Source of the DNA: Brienomyrus brachyistius
Taxonomy: Eukaryota; Chordata; Actinopteri; Osteoglossiformes; Mormyridae
Direction of reading: 5' to 3'
Assembly: GCF_023856365.1 (NCBI RefSeq)
Contig: NW_026042396.1
Coordinates: 372,001 to 436,000 of the forward strand
DNA length: 64,000 nt
The position numbers and the translations under genes were made by a program. Under the pieces are notes generated by a model, which had not been told where the DNA came from, made no database searches, and worked only from the letters and a program-made list of their open reading frames with translations. Of this stretch, positions 47,429-59,451 are shown in pieces (the stretch's first letter is position 1; each line of letters starts with the position of its first letter).

Positions 47429-50419
47429 CTGCAAGGGGGACAGAAGCAGAGCTCTTGTTTTGAGAAGTCGGCGGCTCGAAGCAAGGGGGCTAACCGGGAA
47501 AAGTGCAGGGACTGGCACAGCACTGGACCACCCCCGCTGCCCGCTGTCGCCCACGATAAACCGCCTCATTACCTCGCAGGCAGCAGCGGTGGGGGTTGGG
47601 GGGCACAACAGACTGCCAGCGCTGCCTGGGCGGGATTTTAAGCTATCTTCTTCATGCGATCTGCGGCGGCACAATCAAACAGGCCGAGCTGCCCAGAGCC
47701 ACTGGGGATGGCTACTCTTCATCTGGAGGCGGGGTTAATGCCCCCTCCTCTGGGCCAGGCAGCGCTGAAGTGTAGGAACAGAAGCAGCCTACTCCAGGTC
47801 ACATGACCAACCCTCTTCACTACTTCCTGTGTCAACCCTCCACTAGGCTTTGGCACTAATTTTTCATACTGACATACCACATCATACTGAGGTATACGGT
47901 ATTTTGATGGTACGTTCTAAAGCAACATAGGTTGCAGGGGGTGGGGTTGACTTGATGAAAGTACTGAAGTAAACCATAGTACCGTGATACCACCTTCTCA
48001 GTCTGCTGTTCGGAACATGCCAGAAAGAAGTAGGCCAGTACTGGCGAGACAGAAGGCGCTGCTCCATTCCTGAGGACATCCAACAGACAGGCTTAGCTTC
48101 CATCTACGCACCACCAGCAGAACATCTGCCGAGCATTAGATGTTTCCCCCAAAAAGGCATTATTTAAATCATGAATGACATTAGGCCAGGAGATGAATTC
48201 CATCACACTACTTCACAGGGATGACGTGTGATTCGCCCACTTTTTAGCATTAACATCAGGAACGTCGTTGACCGCCCACACTGTGAAAAAGGGTCACCAT
48301 TGTAATGGCGTCAGTACAGATGATTCTACTAGGTTATCTTTGGATAACCCACAGGATTCTCCCTGTTCTTGTACTATTTCCTCGAGCCTGACCTGCACGT
48401 TGTACGCTTAGGTTAATCAGCTTTTCCCTGAATTGAAACCGGGTGAGTTACTCTGCACATTTCAGAACCGCCTCTGTGACCTAAACTGCCTCCCTTCGTT
48501 ATATCGTACAAATGTGAGTCTGTGGAAACATCAAAAGCTCTGACTTTCTCCAGCGGAAAGATCGGCACAGCTCCCCTTCAAAGGCGCGGCGTCAAAGCAG
48601 ACCGGTGATGACATTAAACAAGCTACAGCTAATGATCATCACACACAAGCCAAGTTCTCTCTCAGGAAACGCTGCCAGATGCAAACAATTAAGGACAATA
48701 AGTGTAAACGAACTCTCAGCAGGCTTAAGGTAACAAACAACTTGCTAACTATTCCGTCATGGCTGCAGGAACACCGAATCACCTGGAAACTCTGCCTCAC
48801 GCCAGGTCTGATTTGATTGGCTCGGGCCGGTCACATGACTTGACAGCATGGTGATGAAACTAGTGAGAGACACGCTTGCTGTTTGTGAAGTACATAACGG
48901 GGACGCAGCTCAGCATCTTTAAGATAAAGCCTGAAAATCCCGAATGGGTTTAGAAATCTGTCTTATTCTGAACACAATAGAATGCTGAGTCAGCCACTCA
49001 CACAGGCATGTACGCTGAAATGGGCTGTGCAGACCCCAGCTCTGACACGGGGCACATTCCCCTCGCTGAGGACCAGCTGGGACACAGGACTCTCTCGGTG
49101 TCCCCTGCAGCAAACACAAGCCTCCGCAAACTCGGGTCTCCATTTGTGATGCAACGTAGGCCACTGAGTTTCATTTATGCACATATAACACCTTCTCCTT
49201 CTCCCCTCAGCTGAAAAGAGGAATTACAAAGCGGAAGAAAAAAAGAGAGGTTTAATAAAAAGAAAAGCAAGCCCTGTGTGAGGCAATCAGAATCAACTTT
49301 AACGGGATGGCGGTGGTGGATGAAAGGACACCACACAATGATTTTAAAGTCACTCGCTGTCTGGAATCATAAGCTGTTTAAAAATTCCCAGTCATAGATT
49401 CCTCATGTCCTTCAACCCCTGTGCTTTGATGCCCCCGGGGGGGGGGCTTGGGGGTTAAATCAGGGCAAGCCCAAGGCAAAAACGCACGTGTCGTTAGATG
49501 ACCTACACCCGGCTTGGTGCATTTAATTTGCTTCAGTTATGCACAAAGTTTGCATGTTGACTGTTTCATCCTGCAGTGCAGTAAGACTGGGACACTCATT
49601 CCTACAAAAGTGCTGCCCCTCCCTTCCTCCCCACCCCAGGTTTTAAAGCTCACATACAGCCTCAGGCTGTTTTCAGAAGCTGCACATTGAATAACTGCTG
49701 TGTTTCACTGGCGATCTCACTGCATCTCACTGCGGCAGTGTTCTGACTGAATGCTGGATCTCTATGCCCTGACCTGACAGACTGCTCAACACTGACCTCT
49801 GCGTTCAAGGCCAAATAAAATTCAAAGCAACGGTCAACATGGTCCAGCCTTTAGCACTAATACACATCTAAAACACTGCAAATAGACTTCTGCCCCTTCA
49901 AAAATAGGAGTCGGCTTTCATAAGGAAGGTGCCAGCGATCATGTGAGGATAGAGAACAAGACGTAATAATAATGATAATGATACAATATTAGAGTTACAT
50001 TAGAGATATACAGCTTTTCAAAACCCAAAGATTCTAACAATATTCAGCCTCACAGAGCATTTTCAATTTATTCTAAGCCAAGGAATATAATGCCTTTGCT
50101 GTTTTTATGCATCAGACACTATCCAAATCTGAAGTGATGTATATTTATTGTTGAGAAAGCAGGGTGAGGCAGTTCCTGGGGCAGCTGGGGGGTAAGGGCC
50201 TCGCTCTGGGGCGCTATGAAGAAGTCACTCTGTTGTCTCTGAGATTTGAACCAGCAACCTAAGCCCCAACCCCCCCCAAGCCACAGATCAGCTCGCACAT
50301 CAAGCTCAATCGGAGACAAACCCAAGAACAGCAGCTCCCCCGTGTCACCACACACGCCAAAGTACATACAGACCCCGTGTCCTGCACCAACCCAATAAGC
50401 CGCGGACCTGCCTCCCCGC

Positions 50420-50700
50420 AGTCCCCGGCACGCCGGTTGTTTGTGAGTTTATGAGTATAATTTCTTTGCCCAGCCAGACGGCAGACAGAGATACATTATG
50501 CATAATTTATCATAAGTGGTCTCACTCGAGAGACAAAATACTGAAAAAGCTCAGATGAATTAGATATGAACCTTTCTCGGCAAACAGCATCAAAGCTACA
50601 TTTACTACCAAAATCTAATATATTACAAAAGAAACAAGCAAAGATGGATTATACAAACTTCCTGTGGAAAAATGACTGTACGGCTTAATAATTATATCTG
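50420..50700. promoter_or_regulatory. Candidate intronic conserved non-coding element
   Basis: AT-rich block in the presumed upstream MAN1C1 intron with octamer/homeodomain-like TTATGCATAATTTATCAT at 50497-50514 and a non-repetitive neighbourhood. Based on composition alone. Confidence 0.25.
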
Positions 50701-53700
50701 GAACAAATGTTACTTCATGTGTTTAACTTTCACAAGGTGTTTGCACCTATAAATTGCTTCCTAGTTTGTCGGGATAATATATGCGGCAGATTGTGTATCT
50801 ATTTCCCGATGTAATCCTGCAACATGTCAGACTGAACAAAGAGCCCCTCGTCTTTATTAATCAGTGCCGTAACTACGGCTAAACCAAGTACAGAAGGGTG
50901 AGTGGTCCGTGTAGGCGAATGCATCAGAAGTAACATCACTCGCGGATACGTCCCATGTGATCCTCTCAGTGAGTGTACTTGTGCTTCCTCTGCCTGTCAT
51001 CAGGTGGCGCTGTCTGTTACACTACAGCACAAAAATCTGTATTCCTCTTTTCGCATGCATTTTTTATTACGCATATATTTATCGCACATGCTTTTCTAAA
51101 CCTTGAACTAGTGGCCATGTATTAGAATAGAGACAATGGTATTAATATTCAAAAGCAAATGTTGTATTTAAAGAGTGAAATGATTAAATATTAATTGACG
51201 GCTTTAAACTTCAGAGTATTTGCTTATGCGGCGTGGTGGTGAGCACAGTGCATGTGCTGGTGCGGCCAGGAAGATCGGGCGTCTGCCGCCTTTCCCTGCT
51301 GGAGCCGGCATCTGGGGGGAGTTAAAACCCCATAAAGCATCGCTGGGGCAAATTTTCCCACGATGACAACAGGAAATCGAGCCCTGGAACAAGATAACCA
51401 GCACGCCTTTCTCCTGTATTACCTGTCATTATGGGGGGGGGGGGGTTCTCTTACGCACGCTGTACCCCCTTTTGAGACAGATGACATCAGAGCGGAGAGG
51501 TTTTAAAGCCAGAGTGGGAATGAAGTGCTTATGTCTCATGCACACGCACGCCCACGAACGCAGGAAGCAGCTGAAGACAGAGAATTACATTAACGGCACA
51601 CACTGATTAAATAAGATAAATCAAAAATAACATCTATGCGAAGGAGCTCATTTCCTCGCCCCAAATAACTTCTGAAAGCCCAAGCAGAAAGGATCTGGAG
51701 TTTAATGGGACCCCCCCCCCCCCCCCCCACCACCACTGCCGTGGTACAAAAACGGCGATGCAGATCTGGTCTGGAACCATGGGAACAACTGCGTCAGTCA
51801 GCAGGGGTGCGAGAGTAGGATGGGGGGGCATTACTATCTGCTGTTTTCTGCAAACTAGTAAACGTGGGAATAAGTTTCAGCACTAATTACTATACGGAGC
51901 AGTCTTGCTGCTAGTGGGGGGGTTAGTGTCCACAAAAAATACCCCCTGTGCCCCCTATATTGCACAAGCATAGGTCATGTGTCCTTCGCTTCTTGTGGTG
52001 AAATGATCCTTTATTCGCCATTTGCACAAGTATGGGTACAGCTACACCGGAACGATTTGCATAGCATATTCCATCTCGCTCCTGTTTGAGACACACAAAC
52101 AGCTGAGAAGAATTTTTAGAATCTGAGCACAAGGTCAGTCACTTACCTGGCACTCCGGGAGCTCACCTTGGCCCCCAGCTCATAAGAACAATGCCCCCCC
52201 CCCCCCCCAGACCCTCTAGCCAGACGGTCAGGTGGCCGGCCAGCAGGGTAAATACTGACATTTGCCTTCTCCGACACACTGTGGTCCACGCTTGCTAATC
52301 CCCACCTTCACGCCACGCCGCTTAAAAGCCCAAAACTCTGCATGGCAAGCCGAGGCATGGTCTGGATGTGTGACCTGGTCCAATGCCGCTGCGCCCGCAG
52401 CCTATCGAGGCATCCGGCCACCAAACGAACTCGGGGAGCAGCCCGACGGCCTCCGCCAAGCCTCTGCACTCAGCGGGGACTCTTGGGGCGATTCCAGGGC
52501 CAAACGTATAAAGCACCGAGTGACACGGTTTATTTCAGAGCACCTTGGTGACGTACCACTTTTTCAGGTTTTCTGAAGAGGGCTCGGCACCGTTTGGTTC
52601 CCCAGGCTCACTCGCATTCAGTAAGGTGCGTCCCCGTGGCCGCCATTAAATATTAGCTTGCAATGCTTACGAACGGCCCCAGCCATACGCCGTTCAGATA
52701 TGCCGTGCGTGCCTTGTCGCCATGGTTTCACACCGGCGACATCGTCTCGAGTTACACGCAGAGCGATGTGAAAAGCGCCAGGTCAGATTAACCAGACTGA
52801 TTTCACAATGCCATTAATTTTGAAGCGTGACGACACCCCGGAACACAGGGTCTCGCGCGACACAAGAATATCAGAGCTTCCCTCTGATGCCTGTGACAAT
52901 CTTTAACTACAGCCGATGTAATGCGTATCTTCAGGGGGACCAAAACAAAGGAAGCGGCTGCACAGACTCTGGATCGAACACCCTCGCGTCGCCATGGCGT
53001 TCAATCCCAGCCAGCAAACGTGCGTCCTGTTTATGTTTGTACTTCGCCTTTGCGTCGTTGAGGCTGTAGATCGAAAAGTTCAAAACCCAGGATTGGCTGC
53101 TTAACCTTCATACGAGGCCATTGGTCGGAAGCCGGGAACACATAGAAACATTAAATTGTAAAGTACGTATTCTGCTGTGGATTAATGTGCCAGGGAGCTT
53201 CTGAATAATGAGAGTAATCATCATCGTAATAATATCCTGCACACAGTGAGCATGACCCCAAGGACGGCCCAGGGAGGGCTTGACTGTGTGAAACCCTCCC
53301 TGGCCGCCTTCCTGGGCACAAAAGGCCACCTCCCACTTCAGGAGGTCTGTAGGACGCCATGATCTCTAATGCAGTCGGAGCTGATGAATCCTAACCTGGC
53401 GGCTTTATGGCACACAGGGGAGACAGAGGAGGGGATCATGCGTCTGTGGTGCTCTCTGGCAAAGGAGGACACGCTTCAGACCCCTGACTCTCAGGCATGG
53501 CGACGCACTCGTGGCTGCGCTCAGTTAGCAAAGGCTAACACCAGGCCTGCTTGGGGAAACTGGGAGGACAGGCTCTTCAGGGTTGGTTCTGCCTTTACAC
53601 TTGCATCTGCCTTTAAAGATCCTATCGACTACATACCTGCTTCTGAGCACCAACCATGGATCAAGCTGAGCGACAAGGCAGTGGCAGAGGGGCGTGTCAA

Positions 53701-55034
53701 ACTCCACAACCAATTGTCCTGCAGGGTTGATAAAGGGGGCGTGTCTTTCTTTAGAACCAGACCAATGAGACTGCATGTGGGCTAAAAGGATGTCAGACAG
53801 AATTAAAAATCTGCAAATAAATGGATAAGTGGTAACAATCTGTGGTGCGACTGGTCGTGTAAATCAATAACCAAATATGCAGCCAAATGGCTTTTTGTTG
53901 AAGCAGGCTATTTGCCACATAAAGTTAACTGGGGGGGGTCACTGACATCCAAAAATAAAGACCATCTTTGTTGCCCAGTCATGAAGATCCTGATATTTAT
54001 AGATCTGATGGGAACTGTCTCTATGAGCAAAGCCGTCTGACGATATTGGCCCCCCACCCCCATAGCACGGGGCAGAGCAAAGGCTTGATGGCATCGGCTG
54101 GGGAGAGCAGGCCGGGTGTCGTCCACAGGCGTGACTGGAAGCTCTTCGTAAAGTGAGAAAGAATGTCGCATCTGCTTCTGCCTGCTTAGCGCACCACAAC
54201 ACGACCAGGGACCAAAATGCTTTCAGAAATGAAGCGATCGGCTTGATTATCCATCAAGAAAACGGCCCGCTGTCTTGACCCTGCGTACAGAGGTGAATGA
54301 CTGATGTAGCAGTACATTAACATAAAAATGAAGAAGAGTAACTGGTAGGACACAGTAACAAAGCCGACATGAGGGGAGAGGACTTCCTCCCTGGTGCAGC
54401 GTAGAGGATCGGGGTTTGTGGGACACATATCGGGCCCTTTAAAGGCGACGGGGGGAGGGGGGAAGTCGGCAGAGCTGCAGACGGCCACCGCAGACGGGGA
54501 GTCACTGACGCCGGTGACCATCTGTGCCCTTTGCGGGATTCCTCGCCCTGCCAAGAAGGCCGACTACCGAACGGGACCCGGCCTATGGACTGCCCGCCTT
54601 GGCACCAGCGTCCCGAGTGGCCCACGGCGGGCAGGCAAGAACCCCGGGGGTCAGATGACCAGCGGTGAGACAGTTTGGGTCCGCAGCGAGCACACCGTTA
54701 TGGAAGAGGCCCCCCCCTCACATATGTAGAAGGCATCAGAGCCATGGAATGAGCCAGGTGCCAGGCGGTGTGTACCCGCTTTGCCGTGGCAGACGCCCTC
54801 ACCGGCAGGGGCCTGGCACTCGGCCGTGATTCTGGTAATTCATCCAGAGGATCAATCTACCCCTCCGTCGCTCTCACGTCTGCTTCACAGCCCCCATATT
54901 CACCCCCCCATCCCGCCGATGATCCCAACACTCCAATTAAATGCCAAATGAAACCGTTGTCCCAGCCAGGAAAGCTGTGGCCCACATGTTATGGAAAAAA
55001 TGAGAAAATCCAAGCATAACACAACAGCTTCTTG

Positions 55035-55354
55035 CCCCCCCCCCCCCCCCCCCCCCACCGTCATGCCCTCCAAATCGAGCCCGTCATCAGAGAGATGGCA
55101 TTTCTACAAACCCTGGCACCGGCGAGCTTCTCCGAGTCTCGCTCTGCTCCCGTGGGCGCCGGCTGATTCGCCGTCGAGCCGCCTGTCGGAGCGTTCCATG
55201 CCTCTTGGGATCGGTCTGACATTCTGGCGCGTTTCCACGGAGATGTGCTCGGCGGGGGCCACGAGGCTCTCGCAGCACAGCAGGGGAAGATGGAGCAAAG
55301 GCTTGGATGGACTTGAAAGCACCCGATACCCCCAACACCCCCCCCCCCCCCCCC
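55035..55354 (+). repeat. Poly-C tracts C22 (55035-55056) and C17 (55338-55354)
   Basis: Two long C homopolymers bracket a CpG-rich segment (55120-55270) in the presumed MAN1C1 upstream intron. Confidence 0.95.
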
Positions 55355-56307
55355 ATCTGACTCTCCGTGGTGCCCAAGGGTGCCATCCTATGCCCGCCTA
55401 CACAACTGGCACCCGACAGAAGTGAGGCCAACGCCGTCCAGCCAGAGCAGCTCCCCCGAGCAGCCTTGGGGGGCGAGTCGGTCACCGATGGCCTCGGCCG
55501 TTTGATTCCTCCGGGGAAGATCCTCCGTAAATCAGAGACACAAACAGTCTGGAGGGTGTCACAAACACTGACCTGCCCGATCCGATTACAGAAAACACGC
55601 TGATGGAAGCACAGTCACCCAGCCTGAGTCGCCCTGCAACTACACCATGGGGACTTAAATTTAAATGCTGTTTGTATGCGAGTTGAAGGATGCAGTGAAA
55701 ATCATAACAAGGGCTCACAGTCCCCGTTACAGGCCGCTAAAGACTCTGCTCTTACCAGATCAGCTGATAGCGCCCATGCGAGCGCAGTTCAGCTATGAGC
55801 TCCATGCCTCAGCAAAACAGCTTTCAGCCTGTTTAGTGAACTGGAGCCGAACGGCAGGTGGAGGAAACTCGCAGGAAAACATGCAAACTCGACTCAAAGG
55901 CCGGAGAGGCAATAACAATGTGCTGAGCTGGTGCACCACCCAGCGCACGCCACCCACCAGCCCCGACACGAAACCGACAGATGATCAGTCCCCTTTCCGA
56001 AAACAATGGTGACAGGGGGGGATTATCACCACACCCATCCCTGCCGTGTCGGCGCATAACACCGCCTACAGGTCATGGCGTGGCACTGCAGCTGGCTGAC
56101 TGGTGCGAATGCGAGCAGCATGGAAAATAAAAACAAACAGACCTTATTTTTCCTATTTTTTTTATTTATTCCACCCCTCCCCTCTCAATTCCTAAGCCTG
56201 CCAAGTTGTCATGGTTACCTGGGGACCACAGTCATCCAGAATGGAAAGAGGACTGTGGGTAGCCTCCTGGGCCCCCGTGTTCCAGCCATGGACCAGGGTG
56301 CTGCTCC

Positions 56308-56618
56308 ATCCATCCATCCATCCATCCATCCATTTTCCAAACCGCTAGTCCTACTGGGTTGCGGGGGGTCCGGAGCCTATCCCGGAAGCAATGGGCATGA
56401 GGCAGGGAACAACCCAGGATGGGGGGCCAGCCCATCACAGGGCACACTCACACACCATTCACTCTCACATGCACACCTACGGGCAATTTAGCAACTCCAA
56501 TTAGCCTCAGCATGTTTTTGGACTGTGGGGGGAAACCGGAGTACCCGGAGGAAACCCCACGACAACATGGGGAGAACATGCAAACTCCACACACATGTGA
56601 CCCAGGCGGAGACTCGAA
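56308..56618 (-). mobile_element. 5'-truncated SINE, reverse orientation
   Basis: On the plus strand it begins with (CATC)n, which is the reverse complement of the GGAT tail, and runs back to the B-box, ending at GACTCGAA. The tRNA A-box end is missing. Perfect 13-bp target duplications AGGGTGCTGCTCC lie at 56295-56307 and 56619-56631, so the truncation happened at insertion and is not later decay. It is near identical to the full copy at 10336-10693. Confidence 0.95.
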
Positions 56619-56898
56619 AGGGTGCTGCTCCTGCTGATTATTATTATTATTTTTTTTTGATAAACCAAAACATACTGGTTTCTGTTTCCATAACGACAGC
56701 GACCCCTTGGATCCCGCTGTGTAATGAATCTGACCTGACCTCCATCACTGTGCTGACTGACACCTGGATGTTCTCCAAACTAACTGCATCACTCAAAATT
56801 TTCAGAGTGCATGGGCTGGTGGTTTGACTGTGGATGATCCTCTCCAGGAGGACAGAATTGTCTCCAAAGAGGAGGTAGGACATCTCTCTGTAGCTATT

Positions 56899-59304
56899 GG
56901 GGGTGTTCCATGAAGCGGGCTTATTTGTAACAGCCTCGCTTCAGCCTAACGGTTCACTTCAGGCTCATTGAGTTCCGCGAACAACTCAGGTGTATTTAAT
57001 TCTCGCTAATTCAAGCCAGACTTGACAAGCGAGGCTCGTGCGCGTCCACGCGACATAAAAGGAAGACTTGTTAATCGATGCTGGATAAGTAAGAATGGAA
57101 GGAAAGAGCCGCATTCTTTTCCCAGGCGGAGCGAGAATTATTACTGCAAACCTACGAGGGCTACAATGACATCATAACCAAAAAGGGGAACACGAGCTGC
57201 ATCACCAAAGCACGTGAGGCTGAATGGCAGAAAACAGCTGACAGGTTAAATGCGTAAGAACATAGTCTAAGTGACCTTTGTGTTAAGGACGCAAAAATAT
57301 TGAAAAACTAAATGAGAACAGTTTCAAGCCTTCAAAATGTATAGTCACAATAATATTTCCTTTTACATATGTACTTTGTTACCAGTTGTAAGGTACTTTA
57401 AGGCTATTTTAACACATTTATAAACAGGAAAGCGTGTTAATTATATGGGTCCATCTTAGACAAAAAGTGATATATAATTGTAATTATTAATAATGCCTGG
57501 TTTCAGGAGCTACTTGAGCGGAATGAAAAGGTCCTGGCAGCGAGTGAAGATTAAATACCAAAAATATTCTTCAGAATGTTAAAAAGTAAATCTAATTAGA
57601 ACTACATTTTTAAAGAATTCATTTAAAACCCGCATTGCATTGTATAATTTAGCCACCAAAATGTGGCTGCTGCTGCAACCGGTGGGGCCCCCCCTCCCGC
57701 AGCCTGGGGCCCACCTCCAACAGCCTGGGGCCCAGCCGAGGAGATGGCCCTTGCACAGAACCGTGCACAGACTATTATCGAGGGGATTGAGGGAGGAACA
57801 CCCTCAGAGGTTGTTCGTTCCTGTCATGTGCAATCTTACGTTAAAGATAGGTCTTTACTCTTTTTCTCCTCTCTGAATTGCTTTCTGTTAAATGTGCTAA
57901 ACAAATATTCTAATGCATCTCAGTAGTGGGTGGTGTCTTGACCCTCTTGGATCCTGAACCACAGTCAGTAGAATCGGTTGTGAGTGTTGTATCATACACT
58001 TTAATACACTGCAATAACTGTGGGTTTTATATTTAATGTTTATCAGTCCAATGCCTTCATCTACTGATAATTCTGTCAGGCATTGTGGGTTTTGTTCACT
58101 TCTTAAGTTAATTGTGTAAGTTAAGTCCCGATTCTAATGGAAATTCTTTTACGTTTTAGTTGGTCAGGCATTGTACAGCAATAAGCTTAGCACTGCATGT
58201 CGTACTTTGTATGTGACAAATAAAAGCTGAATTTGATTGCACTCTGGCCATGGTGAATAAATATAACCAACAAATGTTCCCTTTTTTCAGATCGCTGGGC
58301 CATCCGCGACACAGGAGGATGAAGAAACCATTTCTGTTTGCTCAGAAACGCAAGACGTATGAACTTGAAACTATTTTGCAGCGAATAATAACATTTGTCT
58401 CTTCCTTATAAACCCATGCAGTATTTGCTGTCTACAGGAGTCTGAAGAACCAGGAGGGCGACGCTCTCAGCCCTCATGCACTCAAAGACCATCAAAGGAA
58501 GAAGTAATAAACTGTTTAATGCAATTAATAAGAATGAATGAATAATTCTTATTTCTTCCTTCTAATGAGACAGATATCCGTGCTATTTACAAGAGGCATT
58601 TAATCCAGGAAATAGAAGTTCGAAAAGCAGACCTTGAATATACACAACTGAAAATTAAAAAACTGAAGCTCGAAATTAAAAAATTGGATTGAGATGTAAG
58701 TGGTTCACACCACTTTAATGTCTACATTCAGTGTTCACTGTTGTAAATGCTTCCCCCAACAGGATATGAAAGATTAAATATGTTTCATACCTATCCTGGG
58801 CTGAAGTACTTGTGGAACCTGTTGCCTTAAAGCTCCATGAATGACCCTCGCTCCCTCATCAACTGGATTATGAACAAACAGGTGCATCATGGTTATTCAT
58901 GTAAAAGCCATCAATGCGCTCCTTGTCATTCTATACTTTCTGAGTAATTGGAATCGCCGGCATGTAATCTGTAATTATTTTATATTGGAGGGTCGGTGTG
59001 TGTGAGGGAGAGAGAGAGAGTGGGAGAGGGAGAACAGCAGCAGAATAATCCCAGCCCTGCAGAATGATGTGCTGTGTGACATCACATGGCTTGTCCAATC
59101 ATATTCATCATGCTAAACTAAGCTTCACAGCTAACCTGCCATGGAGCAGGCTTGTCCAAGAGCATATGCTGACATAGTACCTAAGCGGAGCTTCAGGTTA
59201 GCTTCAGGTTAGCCTCGTTTGTGGAACCGAATTTGGAAAAATTAAGACGGGATTGTTGAAATAAGCCTGGCTTTGGAGGTTAGCTTACTTCGTGGAATAT
59301 CCCC
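56899..59304 (+). mobile_element. PIF/Harbinger-like DNA transposon, 2.4 kb, transposase not found
   Basis: The 5' end GGGGGTGTTCCATGAAG matches the inverted 3' end GGGGATATTCCACGAAG at 14 of 17 positions. Both ends are flanked by ATT (56896-56898 and 59305-59307), consistent with a 3-bp target duplication. Subterminal GCTTCAGGTTAGC-type motifs recur in both flanks. Inside is a decayed Myb/SANT-like gene of the kind carried as the second gene by Harbinger elements. No DDE transposase reading was recognised in the remaining space, so this is probably a non-autonomous derivative. Confidence 0.75.
57095..58692 (+). pseudogene. Decayed Myb/SANT-like (Harbinger accessory) gene, multi-exon
   Basis: Exon 1 (57095-57253) starts MEGKSRI, then needs a frame change to read FSQAERELLLQTYEGYNDII and ends REAEWQKTADRLNA at a GTAAG donor. 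Exon 2 (from 57507, after TTTCAG) reads SYLSGMKRSWQRVKIKYQ, then loses frame before an NILQNVKK-like remnant. Exon 3 (from 57653) reads ATGGAPPP...EEMALAQNRAQTIIEGIEGG. Short exons at 58291-58358 and 58438-58504 follow. A last exon from 58573 has a basic coiled-coil tail (YTQLKIKKLKLEIKKLD) and TGA at 58690-58692. The layout matches the DNA-binding partner protein of Harbinger elements (often annotated as Myb/SANT-like or NAIF1-like in fish). At least two frameshifts suggest it is broken. Confidence 0.75.
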
Positions 59305-59369
59305 ATTGAGTTTACGACGACAACAAAAAACAGCAGCTCTCATTCAAGGACAGACAAAAGAACGAACGG

Positions 59370-59451
59370 GGTAGCATGGCTGTGCGGTTTAAGGTGTTGG
59401 ATTAAGGCTCTAGTCTCCTCAGGGGTGTGGGTTTGAATCCCACCACTGTCG
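59370..59451 (+). tRNA. tRNA-Leu(AAG)-like sequence, probably a pseudogene
   Basis: 82 nt alignable along its whole length to the eukaryotic tRNA-Leu(AAG) family: GGTAGCATGGC start, A-box region TGGCTGTGCGGTTTAAGG, anticodon loop TTAAGGC, a variable arm and a B-box GGTTTGAATCC. Two acceptor-stem pairs next to the stem base (C6 and A7 against A and C) are broken. Most differences from a canonical copy are C-to-T or G-to-A at CpG sites (GCG to GCA, TTCGAA to TTTGAA, CCGC to CCAC). This suggests a methylated, decaying copy. It may be a free pseudogene or the head of an old SINE. Confidence 0.7.

Larger units (their letters stand above)
47429..56294. other. Probable upstream MAN1C1 intron, gene-free
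   Basis: Nearly 9 kb without a recognisable exon. I looked on the minus strand for the GH47 segments that should precede exon a (VNIRYIGG-like, DSLDTLYL-like) and found none. It contains poly-C/poly-G tracts (51433, 51711, 52197, 55035, 55338), a fragment resembling fish tRNA-SINE sequence near 50170-50270, and an AT-rich block at about 50420-50700. Open frames here show no domain signal. Confidence 0.5.

Noticed and set aside
53369..53785. 138-residue open frame
   Set aside because: It has no domain, no splice context and no compositional bias typical of coding. It is treated as a chance frame.
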